This document shows positions 53,963 to 63,184 of a stretch of DNA of 64,000 nucleotides, piece after piece. A model generated the notes under the pieces. The model was given only the letters and a program-made list of their open reading frames with translations, ran no database searches and was not told where the DNA came from. Source of the stretch: Chryseobacterium sp. 3008163 (GTDB lineage: Bacteria; Bacteroidota; Bacteroidia; Flavobacteriales; Weeksellaceae); NCBI RefSeq assembly GCF_003669035.1, contig NZ_CP033070.1, positions 2,046,001 to 2,110,000 of the forward strand. Reading direction: 5' to 3'. How positions within the stretch are numbered: the stretch's first letter is position 1; every line of letters starts with the position of its first letter. A program made the position numbers and the translations under genes.

Positions 53963-56044
53963 ATGAAAAAACCTTTACTCATTTTTTTATTGATACTATC
54001 TCAATTACTTTCTGCCCAATCAGATTGCCCTACAGCTATTACCGTATGTGGAAACTCTGGGATATCATACACACCTACAGGACCTGGTACTATTTTGGAG
54101 GATCTGGGAGGATGTTTGGTTAGTGACGAGCACTTTTCTGTTTGGTATACTTTTACAATATCAACAGCAGGAACATTAACCTTCACTATTGACCCAAATG
54201 TGTTTGCAGATGATTATGATTTTGCAGTCTATGGCCCAAATAAACCTTGTGGAAATTTAGGAGCCCCTGTCAGATGTAATTATTCCGGTGCGGATGGTCC
54301 TACTGGCCTGAATTTAAGCACAAACGGCCCTACAGGAATAGATACTGGGGGAATTTTAACGCAATGGAGCGGCTTCATGAATGTGCTTCCAGGGGAAACT
54401 TATTATTTGATTGTTGATAACTTTTCTAGCTCCGCTAATGGTTTTACACTTTCTTGGGGAGGAACCGCTACATTAGCATCACCATTTAATGATCCCAGCT
54501 TAGTTACCAATCCTTTTATAACTCCAGGTCTGCCAAATGCTAATCCTGCCCAACCAAATGAAGTGGTGGTATGTACAAATCCTGCAACTTTTGATTTTAG
54601 TTCATTAACAAGCGGAATCATCAACGGGAATACAAATTTCACCGTATCTTACCATTATAACACCAATGATTTATTGACAGGTGCAAACCCTATTGTTGGT
54701 TCTACCAGTGTGAATATTACAGACACCTATTATTATAGTATTACTTACACAGATCCTACCAACCCGAGCAATCCTATTAATAAGTGTAAGCAAACAGGTG
54801 AGTTTAAATTTAAAGATGGATCTATCGTAGCTACCGATGCTACTCTTACAGAATGCAAAAATAATAATGAGGGAACTGCCGTCTTCAATCTGACAACGGC
54901 TAATGTTATCAACATTCCAACTGCTACCGAAAAGTATTACCCTTCAATGTTTGATTTGAATGGCAATACCAACGAAATTACAAATCCTTACCAGTATCTA
55001 TCTGCAGGAGGATCCGTTTTTGTTTTGGTAACTTCTGAGTTTGGCTGTACAGACATTGCAGAAATAAAATTAAACTTTCATCCGGTGGTTACTGTAATAG
55101 AAGCAACTTTAAGAGCATGTTTTATTGAGAGTAATCCTTCAACAGGCGAGTTTAATTTACCAAACGCACCGGTAACCTTAGATGCCGGAACGACTAAAAA
55201 GTTCTACCCATCAGAAACTGATGCTATTAATCAAACCAATGAGATTTTAAACCCTGCAAATTATATTGCTCCAAATGGTGTAGTTTATGTAAGAGTAATG
55301 AACGCCACTGGATGTTATACTGTTGCAAAGATTAACCTAGTGGTTATTCCGCCAGTATACTCTACAGTTTTGGTTGATAAAGTAATCTGTATTGAAGATA
55401 AAACAACTTTAGATGCAGGACCTGGATTTACTGCATACGAATGGAGCACAGGTGCAACCACACAAATCATCTCTAACGTAGGTGTAGGAACTTATTGGGT
55501 AAAACTTACAACAGGAGATTGTACTGCAATTCAAAAAGTGAAAATTTATGCAACAGAGCAGCCGGTTATTTCAAATGTTGAGATTACCAACAATTCAATT
55601 GCTGTTAATGTTACAGGAGGAACTCCGGCATACCAATATTCTTTAGACAATGTAAATTGGCAGGATTCTAATGTATTCTCGGGTCTTACCAGAGGAGATT
55701 ACACAGTATATGTGAAAGACTCTTATGATTGTGTACCTATGGAAATCGTAATTGTACTTCCTAATATCATCAATGTAATTACTCCAAATGGTGATGGTGT
55801 GAATGATGTGATTAATTATTCTGCTCTTTCAGGAAAAGGCAATTTGATTTTAAACATCTTTGACAGATATGGCACAAAAATCCACCAGGCAGATAAGTCA
55901 AATAACTACACTTGGGATGGAAAAATTGGCGGCAAAAATGTACCAACAGGAAATTACTGGTATTCTGTAACCTGGAACGAAAACAATAAAAACAAAACCC
56001 CTATCAAATTCACAGGATGGGTAATGGTTAAAAACAGAGAATAA
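53963..56044 (+). CDS. T9SS type B sorting-domain protein, PPC-like N-terminus (copy 1)
   Basis: A 693-residue secreted protein. Residues 1-19 form the signal. Residues 20-185 (FSVWYTFTISTAGTLTFTI, ADDYDFAVYGPN, GETYYLIVDNFSS) look like a pre-peptidase C-type beta-sandwich. Two similar modules of about 90 residues follow (each beginning with a Cys-containing ATL.EC/AC and ending in GCT..A.IKLNFHPV). A DAGPGFTAYEWSTGATT module and a SprB-like repeat (GGTPAYQYSLDNVNWQDSN) precede the C-terminal type B sorting domain (ITPNGDGVNDVINYS to the end). Export through the outer membrane by the type IX system and attachment or release at the surface is expected. It is highly similar to the genes at 56148 and 60694. 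Confidence 0.9.
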   Translation: MKKPLLIFLLILSQLLSAQSDCPTAITVCGNSGISYTPTGPGTILEDLGGCLVSDEHFSVWYTFTISTAGTLTFTIDPNVFADDYDFAVYGPNKPCGNLGAPVRCNYSGADGPTGLNLSTNGPTGIDTGGILTQWSGFMNVLPGETYYLIVDNFSSSANGFTLSWGGTATLASPFNDPSLVTNPFITPGLPNANPAQPNEVVVCTNPATFDFSSLTSGIINGNTNFTVSYHYNTNDLLTGANPIVGSTSVNITDTYYYSITYTDPTNPSNPINKCKQTGEFKFKDGSIVATDATLTECKNNNEGTAVFNLTTANVINIPTATEKYYPSMFDLNGNTNEITNPYQYLSAGGSVFVLVTSEFGCTDIAEIKLNFHPVVTVIEATLRACFIESNPSTGEFNLPNAPVTLDAGTTKKFYPSETDAINQTNEILNPANYIAPNGVVYVRVMNATGCYTVAKINLVVIPPVYSTVLVDKVICIEDKTTLDAGPGFTAYEWSTGATTQIISNVGVGTYWVKLTTGDCTAIQKVKIYATEQPVISNVEITNNSIAVNVTGGTPAYQYSLDNVNWQDSNVFSGLTRGDYTVYVKDSYDCVPMEIVIVLPNIINVITPNGDGVNDVINYSALSGKGNLILNIFDRYGTKIHQADKSNNYTWDGKIGGKNVPTGNYWYSVTWNENNKNKTPIKFTGWVMVKNRE

Positions 56045-56061
56045 TCATTTTTATAAAATCT

Positions 56062-56096
56062 GTAAATAAATCGCTTCTTGAGAGCGATTTATTTAC
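56062..56096 (+). terminator. Intrinsic terminator-like hairpin
   Basis: A perfect 14-base-pair stem with arms 56062-56075 and 56083-56096 and a seven-base loop. The downstream T content is modest. It follows the first type IX gene by 17 bases. Confidence 0.7.
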
Positions 56097-56122
56097 TTTA
56101 AACATATTTGTATTATTTTGTT

Positions 56123-56130
56123 TAAATTTG
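56123..56130 (+). promoter_or_regulatory. Candidate -7 box of the second type IX secreted protein
   Basis: TAAATTTG ends 17 bases before the ATG at 56148, the same geometry as for the first copy. No TTG at the proper distance. Confidence 0.4.
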
Positions 56131-56147
56131 CTTTAAATTCATTTCAC

Positions 56148-58214
56148 ATGAAAAAATTACTACTTTTTTTTATCTTAATAACATCACAACTGTTTTATTC
56201 TCAATCTGACTGTAATTCAGCTATTCCTGTTTGTGGAAATTCAGGTTTTTCATACACACCAATAGGCTCCGGAACCATTGATGAGGAACTCGGAGGTTGT
56301 TTGTCTAGTGATGAAAATTTCTCAGTATGGTATACGTTCACTATTGCAACATCCGGAACACTTACATTTACTATTGATCCAGCAGTATTTGCAGATGATT
56401 ATGATTTTGCAGTATATGGTCCCAACGTAAGTTGTGGAGCTTTGGGAGCACCAATCAGGTGTAACTTTTCAGGAGCAGATGGTCCTACCGGCCTTAATTT
56501 AACATCAACCGATCCTAATGGAGGTACATTTGGACAGTGGAGTAGCTATATGGATGTAGTTGCTGGTGAAACTTATTACTTAATTGTTGACAATTATCTT
56601 AGCACCGCCAATGGTTTTTCATTAAATTGGGGAGGAACTGCTACTTTGACTTCTGCATTTAATAATCCTACACTTACTCCAAATCCTTTTATTACTCCAG
56701 GACTTCCGGGACCAACACCTACATCTCCTAATGAAATTTTAAAATGTGCATTACCGATGCAGTTTGATTTCACTACGCTTTCTACAGGTATCATAAACGG
56801 AAATACTAACTTTACAGTTACCTATCATGACACTGAAAATAATGCTATTACAGGAACTTCTCCACTTACAACCACAACGATAAACGGAACAACAATCTAC
56901 TATTATAGATTAAAGTATACAGATCCTGCAAATCCTACAAATCCTATTAATGGATGTTTTCAGCTCGGTACTTTTAAATTCAAACAAGGAAATATTGTTG
57001 CAAATAATGCAACACTTACAGAATGTAACAACAATGGAGCTGGAACAGGAATTTTCAACCTTACATCAGCCGCTGTTTTCGGAGATCCTACTGCAACTAA
57101 AAAGTACTATCTTACATTAGCTGATCTTAATGCTGACATCAATGCTATTACAAACCCTACAGCATATGTCTCTGCACCAAAAACAATTTATGTAAAAGTT
57201 ACTTCTGTAGAAGGATGTACAGATGATTCAACAATCACGTTAAACTTCCATCCTGTAGTCGTTTTGACACCTGCCACTTTAGAGTCTTGTTTTATTGAAA
57301 ACGCAATTACAACTGCAACTTTTGATTTGACAACTGCGACCGTGACTTCTCAGACGGGGATTACAAAAAGATTCTTTAAAACTCAGGCAACTGCTTTATC
57401 GGGTACTAATGAAATTTTAAACCCAACAACTTATATTGCAGAAAACAGTGAAGTATATGTGAGAGTCACCAACACAAATGGATGTTATGCAATAACAAAA
57501 ATCACATTAAAAGTTCTTCCTCCTGTAAAATCTACAGTATTAAAAGACAAAACAATCTGTCTTGAAGACAGAACAACCTTAGATGCTGGTCCAGGGTTCA
57601 CAGGTTACGAATGGAGTACGGGAGCTACTACCCAAAGTATTCAGGATGTAGGAATTGGAACTTACTGGGTAAAACTGAAAACTGGTAAATGCTTCACACT
57701 ACAACAAGTCAAAGTATTACCTACGTCGCAACCGGTAATCGCTAGTTTAGATATCAACAATAATACAATTACAGTAAATGCTACAGGAGGAACTGCCCCT
57801 TACCAATATTCTATTGACGGTACAAATTGGCAGAACTCTAATATATTTAATAATCTTCCAAGAGGTGAAAATAAAATCTACTTAAAAGATTCTTTTGATT
57901 GTACTCCGATTATAGTTCAGGTAACTGTTCCTAATTTAGTGAATGCAATTACTCCAAACGGAGATAATGTAAACGACGAATTAGATTACTCTGCATTAGC
58001 CTATAAGAAAAATCTTGTTTTCACAATCTACAACAGATACGGAAATAAAATCTATGAATCTGATAAACTAAGAAATTACAAGTGGGACGGTACATCAGGC
58101 GGTAAGAAAATCATAACAGGAACTTACTGGTACACCATCACTTGGGACGAAACCGACATCAACAATACCCATACAGTTTACAATGGATGGATATTGGTAA
58201 AAAATAGAGAATAA
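56148..58214 (+). CDS. T9SS type B sorting-domain protein, PPC-like N-terminus (copy 2)
   Basis: A 688-residue protein from the ATG 56148, with signal MKKLLLFFILITSQLFYSQ; an upstream TTG at 56118 is unlikely. The N-domain parallels the gene at 53963 (SVWYTFTIATSGTLTFTID, ADDYDFAVYGPN, GETYYLIVDNYLS). Then come the repeated modules (NATLTECNNNGAGTGIFNL; ATLESCFIENAITTATFDL), DAGPGFTGYEWSTGATT, the SprB-like repeat (GGTAPYQYSIDGTNWQNSN) and the type B sorting domain (ITPNGDNVNDELDYSA, GTYWYTITWDE). The module from about residue 290 onwards is closest to that of the lectin protein at 60694 rather than to its neighbour at 53963. Probably surface-exposed and adhesive. Confidence 0.9.
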   Translation: MKKLLLFFILITSQLFYSQSDCNSAIPVCGNSGFSYTPIGSGTIDEELGGCLSSDENFSVWYTFTIATSGTLTFTIDPAVFADDYDFAVYGPNVSCGALGAPIRCNFSGADGPTGLNLTSTDPNGGTFGQWSSYMDVVAGETYYLIVDNYLSTANGFSLNWGGTATLTSAFNNPTLTPNPFITPGLPGPTPTSPNEILKCALPMQFDFTTLSTGIINGNTNFTVTYHDTENNAITGTSPLTTTTINGTTIYYYRLKYTDPANPTNPINGCFQLGTFKFKQGNIVANNATLTECNNNGAGTGIFNLTSAAVFGDPTATKKYYLTLADLNADINAITNPTAYVSAPKTIYVKVTSVEGCTDDSTITLNFHPVVVLTPATLESCFIENAITTATFDLTTATVTSQTGITKRFFKTQATALSGTNEILNPTTYIAENSEVYVRVTNTNGCYAITKITLKVLPPVKSTVLKDKTICLEDRTTLDAGPGFTGYEWSTGATTQSIQDVGIGTYWVKLKTGKCFTLQQVKVLPTSQPVIASLDINNNTITVNATGGTAPYQYSIDGTNWQNSNIFNNLPRGENKIYLKDSFDCTPIIVQVTVPNLVNAITPNGDNVNDELDYSALAYKKNLVFTIYNRYGNKIYESDKLRNYKWDGTSGGKKIITGTYWYTITWDETDINNTHTVYNGWILVKNRE

Positions 58215-58234
58215 GTAAAATCTCATATCATTAG

Positions 58235-58262
58235 AATCACCTCAGCAACGGGGTGATTTTTT
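58235..58262 (+). terminator. Intrinsic terminator
   Basis: Stem arms 58235-58241 and 58252-58258 with a ten-base loop and T run 58257-58262. It separates the type IX gene from dnaB. Confidence 0.8.
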
Positions 58263-58355
58263 ATTAACATCATTCAATGCCTTTGGATATTGATATTTTA
58301 AAAGTTATCAACAATAAATATGAATTACTCAATTCAAATTATTTTCTAAATAAAC

Positions 58356-58363
58356 TATCTTTG
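58356..58363 (+). promoter_or_regulatory. -7 box of dnaB, leaderless
   Basis: TATCTTTG at 58356-58363 is followed by four bases and the ATG at 58368, so the mRNA should start at or next to the ATG. No TTG found at 17-23 bases upstream. Confidence 0.5.
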
Positions 58364-58367
58364 CAAT

Positions 58368-59948
58368 ATGGCGCAGAAAGAAACTTTATCTTCTCTTACT
58401 CAAGGAAACTTTGCTAGAGAATTATCGATTGCAGATGGAAAAATGCCTCCCAATGCTGTAGATTTTGAACGTTTGGTTGTCGGTACTTTTTTAATTGATA
58501 AAAAAGGACTCGATCATTCTATTGATCTTTTGACTCCCGAAGTTTTTTACGACCCAAGACATTCGGTGATTTTTGAAGTGATTCTAAAACTATACGAAGG
58601 AAACCAACCCGTCGATTTGATGACCGTTATTCAGGAGTTAAAAAAAACAGACAGATTAGCTTCTGCAGGCGGAGATCATTATATTATTGAATTAACTATG
58701 GGTGTAAGTTCATCTGCCCATATCGAATATCATGTACGTGTAATTCTCGAAAAATATATTTTGAGAAGTTTAATTAATGTTTCTGCCAATGTTATTGACA
58801 CCTCTTACAAAGAATCAACAGATGTTTTTGAACTTTTGGATAAAGCCGAACAGTCATTTTTTGAAATTACCAATGGAACAATCAAAAAAGGATTTGATAC
58901 CGCAAATACATTAGTAAAACAAGCAATTGATACCATCAAATCTCTTAAAGATAAAGAAGGAATTTCAGGAGTTCCTTCCGGATTTACAGGAGTTGACAAA
59001 GAAACCGGTGGCTGGCAAAATTCAGATTTAATTATTATAGCGGCACGTCCGGCGATGGGGAAAACGGCATTTCTTCTTTCTATGGCAAGAAACATTGCTG
59101 TGGGGCACAAAATTCCAATGGCACTTTTCTCTCTCGAGATGGCATCTGTACAGTTGATCACCAGAATGATTGCTTCTGAAACAAAAATTTCATCAGAAAA
59201 ATTAAGAAAAGGACAAATGAGCGATGAAGAATGGCAAAGACTATTCTCCAACGTATCAGAACTTGAAAATGCTCCTTTATATATTGATGAGACTCCTTCC
59301 CTATCCATTTTCGACTTCCGTGCAAAATGTCGAAGATTGGTAATGCAGCATGGCGTGAGAATCATCATGGTTGATTATCTTCAGCTGATGACTGCAAGCA
59401 GCGGAGGAAAAGGAGGCGGAAACCGTGAACAGGAAATTGCAATGATCTCTCGTTCATTAAAAGCAATTGCTAAAGAATTAAATGTTCCCGTAATTGCACT
59501 TTCTCAGCTGTCAAGAACCGTAGAAACCCGCCCGGGAAAAAGACCTCAGCTTTCAGATTTGAGGGAATCGGGAGCGATTGAGCAAGATGCTGATATTGTA
59601 TCATTTATCTTCAGACCAGAATATTATAAAATTGCCGTTTGGGACAATGATGAAGAAGGACAAGAATCCTCCACAGAAAACCAGGCCGAACTAATTATTG
59701 CAAAACACAGAAACGGTGCAACTGCCGATGTAAGACTTTCTTTTATGAAGCATTTTGCGAAATTTGGCGATATTGGCGAAACAGATAGCAGTTATCCATC
59801 AGGAGGTTCACAATCTCATGAACCTAGTGGTTTTGAAAAAATAAAAACAACCATTCAGCCAGGAGCAGCATTTGATTTACCTGATAATTCTAAGGTTTCG
59901 GGCTCTTCAATGAATGATCTGGATGACGAAGATGATTTTCCTTTTTAA
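58368..59948 (+). CDS. dnaB: Replicative DNA helicase
   Basis: The hexameric 5'-3' helicase that opens the replication fork. The protein has 526 residues. The N-domain (PPNAVDFERLVVGTFLIDKK) is followed by the RecA-like domain: ARPAMGKTAFLLSMARNIA is Walker A near residue 220, ALFSLEMASVQL is motif H1a, IIMVDYLQLMT Walker B, IALSQLSRTVETRPGKRP H3, and AELIIAKHRNG H4. The C-terminal tail is acidic and variable. No intein is present. A leaderless start is indicated by the -7 box four bases upstream. Confidence 0.97.
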   Translation: MAQKETLSSLTQGNFARELSIADGKMPPNAVDFERLVVGTFLIDKKGLDHSIDLLTPEVFYDPRHSVIFEVILKLYEGNQPVDLMTVIQELKKTDRLASAGGDHYIIELTMGVSSSAHIEYHVRVILEKYILRSLINVSANVIDTSYKESTDVFELLDKAEQSFFEITNGTIKKGFDTANTLVKQAIDTIKSLKDKEGISGVPSGFTGVDKETGGWQNSDLIIIAARPAMGKTAFLLSMARNIAVGHKIPMALFSLEMASVQLITRMIASETKISSEKLRKGQMSDEEWQRLFSNVSELENAPLYIDETPSLSIFDFRAKCRRLVMQHGVRIIMVDYLQLMTASSGGKGGGNREQEIAMISRSLKAIAKELNVPVIALSQLSRTVETRPGKRPQLSDLRESGAIEQDADIVSFIFRPEYYKIAVWDNDEEGQESSTENQAELIIAKHRNGATADVRLSFMKHFAKFGDIGETDSSYPSGGSQSHEPSGFEKIKTTIQPGAAFDLPDNSKVSGSSMNDLDDEDDFPF

Positions 59949-60044
59949 CTTCTAAAATTAAGGTTGAGGCCTAGGCTTATTTAACCTTGAAATAATTTAA
60001 TTTTTATTTAACTAAACCCCAAACTTAATCTCAACCTAAAAATT

Positions 60045-60521
60045 TTGAGAATAGAAATCTATACAGACGGCGCATGCAGCGGAAATCCCGGAAAAGGCGG
60101 ATTCGGAATTGTCATGAAAGTTCCTGAGAAAAATTATCAAAAAACATTCTCAAAAGGTTTTCGAAAAACCACCAACAACAGAATGGAATTGCTGGCAGTA
60201 ATCACTGCTTTAGAAAAATTAAAATCTACCGAAAACGACATTCATGTTTTCACAGACAGCAAATATGTGTCTGACGCAATTAATCAAAACTGGCTTGCAG
60301 GGTGGATTAAAAGAGGCTGGAAAAGCGTAAAAAACCCCGATTTGTGGAAACGCTTTGCTGTACTTTTTAATGAGCACCATCCAAAGATGCATTGGGTAAA
60401 AGGCCATGCAGGTCATTTTGAAAATGAGCTGTGTGATAAGCTCGCCGTGGCCGCAGCAAGCTCAGCAAATCTTGAGATAGATACTTATTTTGAAAATTTG
60501 GAAAGCAATTCTTTATTTTAG
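60045..60521 (+). CDS. rnhA: Ribonuclease HI
   Basis: Degrades RNA in RNA-DNA hybrids. The protein has 158 residues. The start is TTG at 60045 (first residues MRIEIYTDGACSGNPG), because no ATG lies in frame upstream before a stop. IYTDGACSGNPG holds the first catalytic Asp, NRMELLAVITAL the Glu, HVFTDSKYVSDAI the second Asp, and WVKGHAGHFENELCDKLA the His and last Asp. All four carboxylates are therefore present. The 96 bases after dnaB hold an imperfect inverted repeat and nothing else. Confidence 0.96.
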   Translation: MRIEIYTDGACSGNPGKGGFGIVMKVPEKNYQKTFSKGFRKTTNNRMELLAVITALEKLKSTENDIHVFTDSKYVSDAINQNWLAGWIKRGWKSVKNPDLWKRFAVLFNEHHPKMHWVKGHAGHFENELCDKLAVAAASSANLEIDTYFENLESNSLF

Positions 60522-60693
60522 TGCAAATAAATTTTGAATCATTCTAATCTCAGATTAATTATTTCCATTATTCCCTTACAAATCATAAGATATTTTACCA
60601 TATAGTCATACTTTTTTACAAAATTAACATTAAATACATATTTATTACTTGGGATTTAATATCTTTACACGTCTAATTATAAAATCCTAATAG

Positions 60694-62946
60694 ATGAATA
60701 AAAATTTACTGTTTTATTTTACCATATTTCTACTTTGCATTTCCGGAAAATACCATTCCCAAACTTACCAGCTCGCAGGAACTCCTTTCACTACCGCTGG
60801 CTGGACGATGGTTGCTCCTACAGTGGCAAGCACAGATTTTATTCAGCTTACTCCAGACACAAACAACCAATCAGGATCTGTAAGGCTGAATGATCCTATC
60901 AACTTGAAATTTTGTGATAAATGGAGAGTGGAATTTGATTTCAGAATGGATTCTAACCAAACTGCCAATGGTGATGGTCTTGCATTTTGGTATCTGGCAA
61001 ATCCGCCGGTAGCAAGTGTATTGGGATCAGGACTTGGGGTTTCGCAAAATGCAGTAGGTCTTATTGCCGGTTTTGACACCTACAACAATACAACTACAGC
61101 AGTAATGAGTAAAGTACATGTTGCATACGGCCAAGTAGTCAACACAACTGACACCAACAACGTAGAATTTTTTAATGTAGCCGGAAGTTCTTTTCATTCT
61201 CCGGATATGAATACCACTTTACCTTTTCAGGGAACTACATATAAACATGTTGAAGTAACAGCGCAAGTAGATCCTGCAATACCAACCAATTGGATCATAC
61301 AGATAAAAATTGACGGCACTGTGATATGTAATCAATCTTTTGCTCCTTCAGGAGCGGCAGCTGCGATGACGGTTGGGTATTTTGGATTCTCGGCTTCTAC
61401 GGGAGGAAACAGATCAAGACATTCTATTAAAAACGTAAAAATATACACAGATAAAGTAAGCATCTTACAGCCATCTGTCACACAATCTTACTGCCCTAAT
61501 CCTTCAACAGGATTCGCAACAGTAAACCTTACATCATTTAACTCTCAATTTGTTGCAACCCCTGCAAATTACACGTTTACGTATTCTGTAGGAGGAACAC
61601 CAATCACTAATCCTACAACTTATCAGTTTAATGCAAATACAACTATAAGTGTTTTTGTAAAAGATAACTCTGGAGTATTGTGCGACAACCCAGATGGTCA
61701 AATTAATCTCACCCTATCACCATTTACTGCCAATAACAGGACAATTTCAGAATGTAACAATAACAATGATACCACAGCTACATTTAATCTTACCACAGCA
61801 AATGTAAGTGGTGTACCCGGAATCGTTAAGAAATACTACAGAACACTAGCAGATCTGAACGCAGGAACAAATGAAATTACGAACCCCACTGCATTTATTT
61901 CGGGACCTACTATTATTTATGTAAAAGTAACAACACCACAAGGATGTACGGGCACGGCACAAATCACGTTAAACTTTCTTCCGTTACCAATAGTGACAGA
62001 CGCAGCGTTACAATCTTGTTCTATTCCAACAAATATTACAACAGGACTTTTTGATTTAACTTCAGCAAACGTTACAGCAGAAACAGGTATAACGAAAACA
62101 TTTTACACCTCCTTAGCGAACGCTTTAGCAGGAACAAATTCAATAGTAAATCCTATTGCCTATGTTTCTTCCAATTCAGAAGTATTTGTAAAAGTAACCT
62201 CTACTGTCAGCAATTGTTTTATCATTAAAAAAATTACATTAAAAGTAATTCCCCCTGTAAAATCAACAGTTTTAAAAGACAAGATAATTTGTATCGACGA
62301 CAGAACAAATCTAGATGCAGGACCCGGTTTTGACGCATATCTATGGAATACTGGCGCAACTACGTCATCAATTCAAGGTGTACCTGTAGGAACATATTGG
62401 GTAAGATTGAAAACCGGAAGCTGCTACTCCACTCAGATTGCAGATGTAAAAGCAGCATCAAATCCTGTTATTGCAAGTATAGATATCAGCAACAATACGA
62501 TTACAGTAAATGCTACCGGAGGAACAGCTCCTTATCAATATTCTTTAAACGGAACAACTTGGCAGGATTCTAATGTTTTCAAAGGGTTACCAAGAGGTGA
62601 AAATAAAATTTTCTTAAAAGACTCTTACAATTGTGAGCCAGTGCAAATACAAATTACAGTTCCGAATTTGCTCAATGCAATTACACCAAACGGAGATAAC
62701 GTAAACGATGTTATTGATTATACAGCTTTAGCTTATAAGAAAAACTTAGTATTTATAGTATATGACAGATACGGAAACAAAAAATACGAGGCCGACAAGC
62801 TGAGAAATTTCAAATGGGACGGAACTTCCGGCGGAAAGAAAATCCCTACAGGAACTTATTGGTACACCATCTCTTGGAACGAAAATGACGCAAACAACAC
62901 ACGCACTCAATACAACGGCTGGGTACTTGTAAAAAATAGAGAATAA
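60694..62946 (+). CDS. T9SS type B sorting-domain protein with L-type lectin N-terminus
   Basis: A 750-residue protein. The signal MNKNLLFYFTIFLLCISGKY is followed by an L-type (legume-like) lectin domain at residues 25-250: VEFDFRMDSNQTANGDGLAFWYLA has the GDGLAFWY core and GLIAGFDTYNN the metal-site Asp region. The rest is modular like the proteins at 53963 and 56148: CNNNNDTTATFNLTTANV and CSIPTNITTGLFDLTSANV modules, DAGPGFDAYLWNTGATT, the SprB-like repeat GGTAPYQYSLNGTTWQDSN, and the type B sorting domain (ITPNGDNVNDVIDYTA). Such a lectin should bind surface or host carbohydrates. A strong terminator follows. Confidence 0.9.
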   Translation: MNKNLLFYFTIFLLCISGKYHSQTYQLAGTPFTTAGWTMVAPTVASTDFIQLTPDTNNQSGSVRLNDPINLKFCDKWRVEFDFRMDSNQTANGDGLAFWYLANPPVASVLGSGLGVSQNAVGLIAGFDTYNNTTTAVMSKVHVAYGQVVNTTDTNNVEFFNVAGSSFHSPDMNTTLPFQGTTYKHVEVTAQVDPAIPTNWIIQIKIDGTVICNQSFAPSGAAAAMTVGYFGFSASTGGNRSRHSIKNVKIYTDKVSILQPSVTQSYCPNPSTGFATVNLTSFNSQFVATPANYTFTYSVGGTPITNPTTYQFNANTTISVFVKDNSGVLCDNPDGQINLTLSPFTANNRTISECNNNNDTTATFNLTTANVSGVPGIVKKYYRTLADLNAGTNEITNPTAFISGPTIIYVKVTTPQGCTGTAQITLNFLPLPIVTDAALQSCSIPTNITTGLFDLTSANVTAETGITKTFYTSLANALAGTNSIVNPIAYVSSNSEVFVKVTSTVSNCFIIKKITLKVIPPVKSTVLKDKIICIDDRTNLDAGPGFDAYLWNTGATTSSIQGVPVGTYWVRLKTGSCYSTQIADVKAASNPVIASIDISNNTITVNATGGTAPYQYSLNGTTWQDSNVFKGLPRGENKIFLKDSYNCEPVQIQITVPNLLNAITPNGDNVNDVIDYTALAYKKNLVFIVYDRYGNKKYEADKLRNFKWDGTSGGKKIPTGTYWYTISWNENDANNTRTQYNGWVLVKNRE

Positions 62947-62957
62947 ACTTCTCAAAT

Positions 62958-62986
62958 AAAAATCACTCCTAATGGGAGTGATTTTT
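62958..62986 (+). terminator. Intrinsic terminator, symmetrical
   Basis: A perfect 12-base-pair stem with arms 62958-62969 and 62975-62986 and a five-base loop. A-rich on the left and T-rich on the right, so it may work on both strands. The following 198 bases to the next start (62987-63184) are AT-rich and hold no other feature I can name. Confidence 0.85.
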
Positions 62987-63184
62987 CGTAATAGTAAAAT
63001 TGAATAAAAAAAATGAGCTAAATTGTGTTTTTTGATGAAATTTATACAAAAACAAATCAATAACTCAAAATAACATAAACTTTTATTCTATTTTTAAATT
63101 TAATCACACTTATAAATAAATTTTCATAATTATTTTATAAAAATAATTTATAATACATTACATAACCATAATCAATTTAATAAA

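Noticed and set aside
58805-59368. 187-codon open frame antisense to dnaB
   Set aside because: It lies entirely within dnaB on the other strand, has no own promoter and its composition mirrors the codon use of dnaB. It is a shadow frame.
59961-60037. Eight-base inverted repeat (AGGTTGAG and CTCAACCT) between dnaB and rnhA
   Set aside because: The arms are about 60 bases apart, no T run follows, and AT-rich gaps give such matches by chance.
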